From an uncultured Arcanobacterium sp. (GTDB lineage Bacteria > Actinomycetota > Actinomycetes > Actinomycetales > Actinomycetaceae), in NCBI GenBank assembly GCA_945874735.1, contig CAMCHI010000007.1, positions 1-64,000 on the forward strand: DNA of 64,000 bases, given 5' to 3'. The first letter of the stretch is position 1; each line of letters starts with the position of its first letter. A program made the position numbers and the translations under genes. This document shows, piece by piece, positions 55,753-62,655 of the stretch. Under the pieces are notes generated by a model. The model did no database searches. It was not told the origin of the DNA and was given only the letters and a program-made list of their open reading frames with translations.

Positions 55753-56965
55753 CAAACTTATAGAAAAAAGAGCTTTGCAAGAGTTAGAAAAAGCGTGGAA
55801 ACTTCTCCCAGAGTTGAACAACTATGAGTTAACAGACAGGCTCACCGCTCTAGTGGCAGGGATAATAGACAAATATGGTTCAGCGGCTGCTTCGGTGGCC
55901 GCTGAGTGGTATCAACGCTTAACCGATACTGAGCCGCATATACCCGACTTATATAACCCTGACGTGTGGGATGCATCTACTAGATGGGCTTTGTCAGAGT
56001 TCTATAAAGGCGCAGATTTTACACAAACAATGCCTCTTATCGCGTCTAGTGTGGTGAGGCATATTAGGAATCATGGGCGGGAAACTGTTGCTTATTCGGT
56101 TAAGCAGACTAAAGGGGTGGCTTATGCTCGTGTTCCTAGCGGTGGAGAAACGTGTGATTTTTGCTTGTTGTTAGCGGGGCGTGGGCCGGTTTATGGTACA
56201 GAGCTTGATGCGAAATATAGGGTTAGTGACGGGCGTAAGTATCATGATGATTGTGATTGTTTAGCCGTTCCAGTTAAAGGGCATTGGGAGCCTGATAGTG
56301 ATAGTTTGCGGGGTATGCGTTGGCGGGGGCAAACAATCCAAGGCTATGACTTTGACCGGTTATATGCAGAAGAATACTATCCTTACCATGCTGAGAATGA
56401 CACGATAAATAAAGTATTACAGCGAAAACGCGAAATAAAAGCAAAACTACGACAAGAAGAAAGAAATAAAAATACTGATACTCAAAATTTACTTATTGAA
56501 AAGTTAATTCGTAATGGGCAATCAAAAGAGTTAGCGGTTAGGCAAGTTCGTTTAAAGTCTAAAACAGGTACTGAAAGATTAGAGGAACATGAAATAGACT
56601 TTTTAGAACGATTTGAAGCTATAGGACATTATGTTACTTGGATCCCTAGAGCTGAGTATGTGCAAGGTACTGGGCGTATTCCTACTAACGATTTCATTTG
56701 GGAAACTAATGGGGATAGGGTATGTGATGTAAAGACTATGAAGCTGAAATATTCTGTTATAAAAGACAGGATTAAAAAAGCGGTCATAAAGGCTAGAGCA
56801 CAAGGAGTTGTAAAAGATGTATTTATCGTTGATGTTAAATACCCGTATATAGATGAAAAAGTATTAAAACAATTAGAAAACTATAACCAGAATGTTAAAG
56901 ATGGTAAGATACGTGAGCTTTGGTTATTTATAGATAATAAGCTTATTAAAATTGATTTAGTATAA
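55712..56965 (+). CDS. MuF head-morphogenesis protein fused to a CdiA-like nuclease toxin domain
   Basis: 417 residues. Residues 1-225 are a MuF/VG15 minor head protein with VPSGGETCDFCLLLAGRGPV and KYHDDCDCLAVPV. The C-terminal third (about 245-417) is AT-richer, lysine-rich and reads like a contact-dependent inhibition tRNase module: FEAIGHYVTWIPRAEY, then Asp327, DVK (339-341) and SVIKDRIKKAVIKARAQGVV. The D...DxK pattern fits a PD-(D/E)XK nuclease. MuF-polymorphic toxins carried by temperate phages are a known class. No immunity gene is adjacent. Confidence 0.85.
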   Translation: MASRQEIEALRKANKLIEKRALQELEKAWKLLPELNNYELTDRLTALVAGIIDKYGSAAASVAAEWYQRLTDTEPHIPDLYNPDVWDASTRWALSEFYKGADFTQTMPLIASSVVRHIRNHGRETVAYSVKQTKGVAYARVPSGGETCDFCLLLAGRGPVYGTELDAKYRVSDGRKYHDDCDCLAVPVKGHWEPDSDSLRGMRWRGQTIQGYDFDRLYAEEYYPYHAENDTINKVLQRKREIKAKLRQEERNKNTDTQNLLIEKLIRNGQSKELAVRQVRLKSKTGTERLEEHEIDFLERFEAIGHYVTWIPRAEYVQGTGRIPTNDFIWETNGDRVCDVKTMKLKYSVIKDRIKKAVIKARAQGVVKDVFIVDVKYPYIDEKVLKQLENYNQNVKDGKIRELWLFIDNKLIKIDLV

Positions 56966-56970
56966 ACAAA

Positions 56971-57019
56971 AGAGCAACAGCTTAGTCCCGCCCTTTCGCG
57001 CCAGAGTGGCTGTTGCTCT
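56971..57019 (+). terminator. Stem-loop after the MuF toxin gene
   Basis: AGAGCAACAGC (56971-56981) pairs exactly with 57009-57019 around a 27-nt loop. No U-run follows. Confidence 0.6.
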
Positions 57020-57082
57020 ATAAACATAATACTATAACACAAACTCTGTTACAACTCGTTTAATAACTTGTTTTTTGATTTT

Positions 57083-57115
57083 CCCATTCCTGTTACAGGG
57101 ATGGGATTTTTATTA
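57083..57115 (+). terminator. Rho-independent terminator upstream of the scaffold gene
   Basis: CCCATTCCTG (57083-57092) pairs with CAGGGATGGG (57096-57105) with one T-G pair; ATTTTTATT follows. It splits the packaging and capsid genes. Confidence 0.8.
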
Positions 57116-57140
57116 CCCGAATGGGAGAAAGGTTTCAACC

Positions 57141-57593
57141 ATGAGCGATGACGCTACCCAAGAAGTAGTTGTTGAAGATAAGACCGGAACGGTCGAGGTT
57201 GATTGGAAAGAGCGTTCTAGAATGTGGGAATCACGTTCTAAGGCTAACAAGGCGCGTGTTGAAGAGTTAGAAGCACAGTTAGCTTCTGTTAATGATGCGC
57301 GTAGCGAGAATGAAAAACTTGTTGAAAGGGTTAGCCAGTTAGAAGAACAAGCCAAACAGCTAGAACATTCCAAACTGGTCGCCGAAGTAGCTAAAGCTAA
57401 AAATATAGACAGTCAGCTACTAACAGGGGCTACTTTACAAGAGTTAGAAGAGTGTGCGGATCGGTTAATCGCTTGGCGTGACTCCACACCAGCTAAGCCT
57501 AGAGCTAACGCTCCGCTAGTTGGCACCACTGCTGGCGATCCCCCCAACAGTCCGTACAAAACACTCGTTGATATTTTTAAGAAAGGACTATAA
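57141..57593 (+). CDS. Capsid scaffolding protein
   Basis: 150 residues from ATG 57141 with GAGAAAGG upstream. Acidic N-terminus, then a long coiled coil (about 20-105) with RSKANKARVEELEAQLAS, and a C-terminal tail ending VDIFKKGL. Size, coiled coil and place directly before the capsid gene fit scaffold proteins of HK97-type phages. Confidence 0.82.
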   Translation: MSDDATQEVVVEDKTGTVEVDWKERSRMWESRSKANKARVEELEAQLASVNDARSENEKLVERVSQLEEQAKQLEHSKLVAEVAKAKNIDSQLLTGATLQELEECADRLIAWRDSTPAKPRANAPLVGTTAGDPPNSPYKTLVDIFKKGL

Positions 57594-57595
57594 CA

Positions 57596-58507
57596 GTGAG
57601 TATTTTTTCAACCGATAGTATGAAAAAGTTTTTGCCAGATGAGATTGCTAGCGAAATCTTAGTGGATGTTAAGAAAGGTTCCACGGTCGCGGGGCTTGCC
57701 GGCGCGCAACCTATGCGGTTCGGCAACACTACCCATATTGTTTTTGATGATTTCCCTCGGGCTGAGTTCGTAGAACAAGGCGGGGATAAGTCGTCTACAA
57801 AGGGCGGGTTTAGTACCGTTACTGCTACCCCGCACAAAACACAAGTCACTATGCGGTTTAATGAGGAAGTGTTGTGGGCTGACGAGGCGCGCCAAATCGG
57901 TGTACTCGAAGAACTAACCAGTGCAGCTGCTACTGCTTTATCACGCGCGCTAGATTTCGGTATCTATCACGCGATCAACCCTCTTAACGGAGCTAAGGTA
58001 GAGACGTGGAGTGATTATGTTGGTAAGACTACCAAGACGGTGGTGCAAGGTAGCGCGGATGCTGACGCGGACATTCGCGCAGCCGCAGGGTTGCTGATTG
58101 CTTCTTCTATCAACCCTACAGGTATAGCGTTAGATCCTAAACAGGCGTGGGCGTTAGCGTCTTTGCAGGCTAAGTCAGGCGGGGTAGACACAGGAACTCC
58201 TCGCTATCCTCAGCTTGGTTTAGGCACTTCCATGGATTCTTTCCTCGGGTTAAACGCCATGGTATCTGACACTGTTTCCGGTCTGCCCGAGGCAGCAGAT
58301 ACGGGTATTCGCGCAGTAGTTGGCGATTTCACTAATGGTTTACGTTGGGGCATTCAAAAAGAATTACCACTTGAAATTATTCGCTATGGTGACCCTGACG
58401 GGCAGGGTGATTTAGCACGTAAGAATCAGGTAGCGTTGCGGCTTGAACTGGTTTATGGCTGGTTTGTGCGCCCTGACCGTTTCGCTGTCGTGAAAACTGC
58501 CGGCTGA
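57596..58507 (+). CDS. Major capsid protein (HK97 fold)
   Basis: 303 residues from GTG, 2 nt after the scaffold. E-loop region HIVFDDFPRAEFVEQGGDK and the P-domain SALDFGIYHAINP, then a C-terminal RLELVYGWFVRPDRFAVV, typical of HK97-fold capsids of actinophages. It forms the phage head. Confidence 0.92.
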   Translation: MSIFSTDSMKKFLPDEIASEILVDVKKGSTVAGLAGAQPMRFGNTTHIVFDDFPRAEFVEQGGDKSSTKGGFSTVTATPHKTQVTMRFNEEVLWADEARQIGVLEELTSAAATALSRALDFGIYHAINPLNGAKVETWSDYVGKTTKTVVQGSADADADIRAAAGLLIASSINPTGIALDPKQAWALASLQAKSGGVDTGTPRYPQLGLGTSMDSFLGLNAMVSDTVSGLPEAADTGIRAVVGDFTNGLRWGIQKELPLEIIRYGDPDGQGDLARKNQVALRLELVYGWFVRPDRFAVVKTAG

Positions 58508-58527
58508 AACGAAAGGCAGGTAATAGA

Positions 58528-58653
58528 GTGAGTAAAGAACGTATGTTAGTTGAATTAGTGTCTGCTTCTACCGGCGTGATTATTCGCGTAGATGAAGCTA
58601 CTGCTTCACTAGTGGGAGATGAATATAAGCCGGTTAAAGGGGTGAAGAAGTAG
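58528..58653 (+). CDS. Small phage head protein (41 aa)
   Basis: GTG start after AGGCAGGTAATAGA. The product contains VSASTGVIIRVDEATASLVG and ends PVKGVKK, a type of short protein found after the capsid gene in many actinophages. Function unknown. Confidence 0.7.
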   Translation: MSKERMLVELVSASTGVIIRVDEATASLVGDEYKPVKGVKK

Positions 58654-58654
58654 C

Positions 58655-59176
58655 ATGACGGATAGGGAGGAGGGGCTTGGAGGACAGTGGGTTTCGTTTA
58701 ACGATTTTCAATTGGATTGGATAGGCGAGCCTTTAGATGTTTCTGACGTGACGGTGGTGCGGTGGATTGCTCGCGCTGAGCGCATGTTGCGTAAAGAATA
58801 CCCTGATATTGGGGAGCGTATCATTTCGGGGCGTGAACCCGACTTGCTAGAAATAGTCAAAGATGTGGTTATTTCTATGGTTACGCGGGTTTTACGTAAC
58901 CCTGCGGGGCATCGGCAGGTTTCAGAAACAACTGGTGTTTTTACCGGTTCTGTTACTTTCGCTGGGGCTAATCCTGGTGGATTGTATTTAACCCTAGAAG
59001 AACGTGACTTGTTGCGTGGGCCGGATAAAGCACGTAAAGGACAGGCCTATTCTTTACCTATGACTGGTGTTAATGGCATAACTCACGGGCAGGTATGCTC
59101 TCTTAACCTAGGGGGCATTTATTGTTCCTGCGGGGCTGTGTATGCTGGTAAACCAGTTTGGGAGACGGGAGGATAA
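58655..59176 (+). CDS. Head-tail connector, Gp19/Gp15-like
   Basis: 173 residues, 1 nt after the previous stop. The helical VVRWIARAERMLRKEYPD and VVISMVTRVLRNPAG segments match Gp19/Gp15/Gp42-like head-tail adaptors. The C-terminus is Cys-rich (VCSLNLGGIYCSCG), which is unusual. Confidence 0.85.
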   Translation: MTDREEGLGGQWVSFNDFQLDWIGEPLDVSDVTVVRWIARAERMLRKEYPDIGERIISGREPDLLEIVKDVVISMVTRVLRNPAGHRQVSETTGVFTGSVTFAGANPGGLYLTLEERDLLRGPDKARKGQAYSLPMTGVNGITHGQVCSLNLGGIYCSCGAVYAGKPVWETGG

Positions 59177-59179
59177 GGT

Positions 59180-59548
59180 ATGTTACGGCAGGCTTTAGTT
59201 AAGCTGGTTATTTACCGTAAGCCCGGGTTACACATGGACAGGTATGGTAACCCGAGCTTCCCTCCTGTTGAACAGTGGGAGCAAGAAGAATGGCAAGTAT
59301 ATGGGGTTGCCCCGCAAATACCAGAAACCGATTTCACACAGGGACGCGAACCCGTGGCTTTAACCATTAACGTGTATGCCCCGCTAGGTGGTGTACGCCC
59401 CTATCCTGGAGACATGGTGAAACTTCCAAACGACAATAACGGTTTGTTTCGCTGCGTGGGGGATGTGAACACTTACGATTCAAACCCGCATTTTTCACAG
59501 GCTACTCACACTGGGGTAATGGTTCGGCTGGAGAGGCATCGGAGGTAA
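59180..59548 (+). CDS. Head completion/stopper-like protein
   Basis: 122 residues, mostly beta. Placed between the adaptor and the HK97 gp10-like gene. The EPVALTINVYAPLGGVRPYPGD and VNTYDSNPHFSQATHTG segments are typical of head-closure proteins in actinophages. No specific motif proves the role. Confidence 0.75.
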   Translation: MLRQALVKLVIYRKPGLHMDRYGNPSFPPVEQWEQEEWQVYGVAPQIPETDFTQGREPVALTINVYAPLGGVRPYPGDMVKLPNDNNGLFRCVGDVNTYDSNPHFSQATHTGVMVRLERHRR

Positions 59549-59550
59549 AG

Positions 59551-59784
59551 GTGCGGATAGAGTTAAATAGCGCCGAGATTAAAGCTTTTTTGCATTCTGC
59601 ACCGGTTGGTTCTTTGGTTGAGACGGAGGCTAAAAAGATAGCTGGCAGGGCAGGGAAAGATTACGCGACCGATATTTATCATGCTTCGGGGCGTGTAATC
59701 GCATCTGTCTATACCGCCACCCCTGCAGGAATACGGGATAATTCCCGCAACCAAACCTTGCTTAAAGCTTTACACGGAAAATAG
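59551..59784 (+). CDS. HK97 gp10-like minor tail/neck protein
   Basis: 77 residues from GTG. The sequence VETEAKKIAGRAGKDY, then ASGRVIASVYTATPAG, resembles the neck or tail completion family of HK97 gp10, though shorter than most. It is 2 nt after the gene before. Confidence 0.7.
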   Translation: MRIELNSAEIKAFLHSAPVGSLVETEAKKIAGRAGKDYATDIYHASGRVIASVYTATPAGIRDNSRNQTLLKALHGK

Positions 59785-59793
59785 GGGGTATTG

Positions 59794-60189
59794 GTGGAAA
59801 CATATGTACCTTCTGATATTCTGTCTAAAATCATCCTCTGGCTAAGAGATCACAGCTTTCTAGCCTCTAGCATTGTCCCGCTAGACAGGAAAGCAGGAAC
59901 AGTCAGAGTCTCTCTGCTTTCTTCCCGATTATTGAACATGGTGGAAGAAGAGATACGGGTTTTAGTAGAGGTATGGCAACGCGATCAAGAGACTGGTTTT
60001 GATGAAGCTAGCAGGATTTACGCGCTGTGCGCGTATTCTTCTGGGAACCAAGAAGTATTCCCAGGGGTTGTTTGCTATCAGATCCAGCCTGAACGTCCTG
60101 TAGAACACCCAGATATAGACGCTCCTGACCTGACCCGCTTCCAACTTATAGTCACTTTACGGGTAAGAATGGAAAGAAAAGAATGTTGA
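59794..60189 (+). CDS. Tail terminator-like protein
   Basis: 131 residues from GTG 59794 (TTG 59791 possible) with AGGGGG upstream. The beta-rich fold with VRVSLLSSRL and FQLIVTLRVRMER, and the position just before the major tail gene, fit the tail terminator. Its end overlaps the next small gene. Confidence 0.75.
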   Translation: METYVPSDILSKIILWLRDHSFLASSIVPLDRKAGTVRVSLLSSRLLNMVEEEIRVLVEVWQRDQETGFDEASRIYALCAYSSGNQEVFPGVVCYQIQPERPVEHPDIDAPDLTRFQLIVTLRVRMERKEC

Positions 60190-60308
60190 AACAAGTTAAA
60201 CATCCAGCTTTCGGGTTTACTTTAACAGTTCCTACCAGCCAGCTCTCTGAATATCAGGAAGCTGGCTGGATTATTGTTAGCCCAAAAATAAAACTAGTTA
60301 AAAAATAA
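60183..60308 (+). CDS. Small phage tail-region protein (41 aa)
   Basis: ATG overlaps the end of the previous gene by 7 nt. The product has TLTVPTSQLSEYQEAGWIIV and a basic end. It belongs to the short proteins often seen at this place in actinophage genomes; function unknown. Confidence 0.68.
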   Translation: MLKQVKHPAFGFTLTVPTSQLSEYQEAGWIIVSPKIKLVKK

Positions 60309-60328
60309 TTTGAGAAAAGGAGAATGAT

Positions 60329-60883
60329 ATGGCTTTACCAGAACCAATGATTGGCGCACCAGTTAGCGTTACCGGTGCTATTGCTGCCGCGCCTGTTGCT
60401 ACTACTTTACCGGTTAATGCTACTGCTAGTTTGAATGAGGCTTTTAAGCCTTTAGGGTTGATCGGGGAAGAAGGGTTCGAGTTTGAGGCTCAGCGTTCCA
60501 CTTCAGGCGAAAAAGCATGGGGCGGTGTAACCGTGCGCATTATTCAGTCAGAGTATGAGGTTAAGGGTCGTTTCACGCTACTTGAGTCTACTAAAGCTGA
60601 AGTACTTAAGGCTGTGTTCGGTGCCCAGAATGTGGTCGTGGGTGACGGCACGATTTCAGTTAAACATAATGAGAAGCTGGTGGAACGGCAAGCATATACG
60701 GTGGATTTGAAAGATGGGAATCGGGTGCGCCGTATTGTGCTCCCTAACGCTCAGCTTGTTCCTAGCGGGGCTACCCAGTTTGTGCACAACGCGATTATCC
60801 AGTATCCGGTGGAATTAACTGCCTACCCTGACGAGCAAGGCAATTGCGCGTATGAATATATTGCGGATAACCCAACTGGCTAA
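60329..60883 (+). CDS. Major tail (tube) protein
   Basis: 184 residues with AAAAGGAGAATGAT before the ATG. Beta-rich; FKPLGLIGEEGFEFEAQRST and a C-terminal YPVELTAYPDEQG resemble tube proteins of siphoviruses. A strong terminator follows, consistent with high independent expression of the tail tube. Confidence 0.88.
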   Translation: MALPEPMIGAPVSVTGAIAAAPVATTLPVNATASLNEAFKPLGLIGEEGFEFEAQRSTSGEKAWGGVTVRIIQSEYEVKGRFTLLESTKAEVLKAVFGAQNVVVGDGTISVKHNEKLVERQAYTVDLKDGNRVRRIVLPNAQLVPSGATQFVHNAIIQYPVELTAYPDEQGNCAYEYIADNPTG

Positions 60884-60908
60884 AAAATAACTAGCAAAAT
60901 AAAAAATG

Positions 60909-60957
60909 AGTGTGCTCACCTCCATGCTTTTCGTGTAGGTGAGCGCACTTAAATTTT
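60909..60957 (+). terminator. Terminator after the major tail gene
   Basis: A 13-bp stem (60909-60921 with 60937-60949, one G-U) around a 15-nt loop, then TAAATTTTTT. Confidence 0.85.
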
Positions 60958-60994
60958 TTGCGTAAACAAATATTTATAGAAAGAGAGAGCATTA

Positions 60995-61300
60995 ATGAGT
61001 AACACTTCAGCAAAACAAAACAAAAACAAACCCCACATACCATCTGAGACGACACAAGATTGTTTTAAATATCGTTTCACGCAAGGGGAAATCGTTTTAC
61101 CGTTTCTACAGCATGTGAAATTAAAGCATTTAGAGCAGGCTGCTACCGCCACCACAAACGAAGAATATAATCTGTTGCTTCTTGATGCTCTCTTAGACGA
61201 GACGGGCAAAAAATTATTGCGCGAACTAACGGTGAGTGAGTTTAACGATTTGTGTGAGTCTTGGCAGAAAGATTCCGAGCTGAATGTAAAAAACTCCTAG
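60995..61300 (+). CDS. Tail assembly chaperone, G-like (zero-frame product)
   Basis: 101 residues with AAAGAGAGAG before the ATG. Polar N-terminus, then GEIVLPFLQHVKLKHLEQAA and a helical C-terminal half. The zero frame ends at TAG 61298-61300, just after the slippery heptamer A AAA AAC (61288-61294). Chaperones of this kind coat the tape measure during tail assembly. Confidence 0.88.
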   Translation: MSNTSAKQNKNKPHIPSETTQDCFKYRFTQGEIVLPFLQHVKLKHLEQAATATTNEEYNLLLLDALLDETGKKLLRELTVSEFNDLCESWQKDSELNVKNS

Positions 61301-61680
61301 AGCTTCACGGACTTCTATATCATTACCGTGAAGCTGTGCAAGCCACCCTGCTCCAGTATGGTTTGCGTTTACGCGAGCTACCTAATAAGCACACCACTTG
61401 GCAGGATGTGTATTTACTGTTGAAATATGCTCCCCCAGATAGCCCGTTCTATAAAACGATAAACGCAAACCATGGTTGGCAGGATGCAGAGTATATGTTG
61501 GCTGGGATTTTAGATGCGGTTAATTGGCTGGTGTGGGCTAAAACCGAGGACGGGGCTAGAGGTGTTAATCGTCCGAAACCTGTGCCGCGTCCTGGGCAGG
61601 ACAAGCCCTCAAAATATGGCACACCTGTAAGGGTCACGGAACTGTTAGCAGGTTTGTCCGAGTTTTGGTCTAAACAATAA
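61261..61680 (+). CDS. Tail assembly chaperone -1 extension (T part of GT)
   Basis: The -1 frame is entered at 61294 and continues KKLLELHGLLYHYREA... to TAA 61678-61680, giving a fusion of about 228 residues with the G part. Independent initiation at 61261 is possible but lacks a ribosome binding site. Confidence 0.85.
   Translation: MAERFRAECKKLLELHGLLYHYREAVQATLLQYGLRLRELPNKHTTWQDVYLLLKYAPPDSPFYKTINANHGWQDAEYMLAGILDAVNWLVWAKTEDGARGVNRPKPVPRPGQDKPSKYGTPVRVTELLAGLSEFWSKQ
61288..61335 (+). promoter_or_regulatory. Programmed -1 frameshift signal (slippery site + stem-loop)
   Basis: A AAA AAC (61288-61294) is in the correct phase (GTA AAA AAC). Six nt later a perfect 10-bp stem AGCTTCACGG (61301-61310) pairs with CCGTGAAGCT (61326-61335). 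Confidence 0.88.
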
Positions 61681-61701
61681 AAAAAGAAAAGAGGAGCATT
61701 T

Positions 61702-62655
61702 GTGGGACACGAGTTAGCTAAAGCATATATACAGATTATCCCAACTGTTAAAGGTCTAAAGTCTTCCCTTGAGAAAGAACTTAGCGGGGATTATCCACCG
61801 GTTAAAGACACTGGGCGAAAAATCGGGGACGGGATCGTTAGCGGGGTGTCTAAAACTGTTAAAGTTGGTTTTGCTGCCGCTGGTACTGTCGCTGCCGGTG
61901 CTTTCACTGCGTCAATAGCTAAAGGATTTAAGCGTCTACAAACCATTGAGAATGCGTCAAAAGCTTTAGAAGGTATGGGTTTAACTGCGGCGGGTATTAA
62001 ACAAGTAATGCAGGATGCTAATTTAGCGGTTAAAGGTACAGCGTTCGGGTTGGGGGAAGCAGCTCAAGCAGCTAAAGGTTTAACTGCTGCCGGTATTAAA
62101 CCAGGTAAAGAAATGGAGCGTATTTTACGCTTGGTTGGGGATACGGCCGCCCAATCTGGGGAAAATATAGCCAGCATGGGTGCGGTCTGGAATAAGATAG
62201 CTGCTAAAGGGAAACTAACTGGTGAGGAAGCTGCCCAGCTTCTAGAACGTGGTATCCCAGTCTGGCAGGCTTTATCTCAACATATGGGGATAACTGCCGA
62301 GCAAGCCATGGATTTAGCGTCAAAGTCTAAAATCTCATTTAATGATTTCGCTACCTCTATGGAGAAGATGTTTGGCGGGTCAGCTTTGGCTATGGGTAAT
62401 ACAGTTAAAGGCTCGTTTGATAACATGGGCGCGGCCTTGGGGCGTTTCGGAGCAGCTTTACTCAAAGAATTCTACCCATTAGCAGTACCAGCATTAAAAA
62501 AGATCACTGAAACTATTGACGCATTAACAGTTAAAGTCACCCCGTTAGCGGTAGCAGGCAGACAAGCTTTTGATAGATTTACTGGGGCGTTAAACACGAG
62601 CGTGAAAGGATCCCAGTCTTATTTAGAGTTATTTATTGCTAAAAAAAAGAACTAG
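61702..62655 (+). CDS. Tape measure protein, first segment (ends at a frame break)
   Basis: 317 residues with AAAGAGGAGC before the GTG start. It starts ELAKAYIQIIPTVKGLKSSL, the usual actinophage tape-measure N-terminus, with a hydrophobic patch (about 51-72) and Ala/Gly-rich helices such as GENIASMGAVWNKIAAKG. The frame ends at TAG 62653-62655 immediately after GCT AAA AAA AAG AAC. The tape measure coding continues in the -1 frame. Confidence 0.85.
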   Translation: MGHELAKAYIQIIPTVKGLKSSLEKELSGDYPPVKDTGRKIGDGIVSGVSKTVKVGFAAAGTVAAGAFTASIAKGFKRLQTIENASKALEGMGLTAAGIKQVMQDANLAVKGTAFGLGEAAQAAKGLTAAGIKPGKEMERILRLVGDTAAQSGENIASMGAVWNKIAAKGKLTGEEAAQLLERGIPVWQALSQHMGITAEQAMDLASKSKISFNDFATSMEKMFGGSALAMGNTVKGSFDNMGAALGRFGAALLKEFYPLAVPALKKITETIDALTVKVTPLAVAGRQAFDRFTGALNTSVKGSQSYLELFIAKKKN

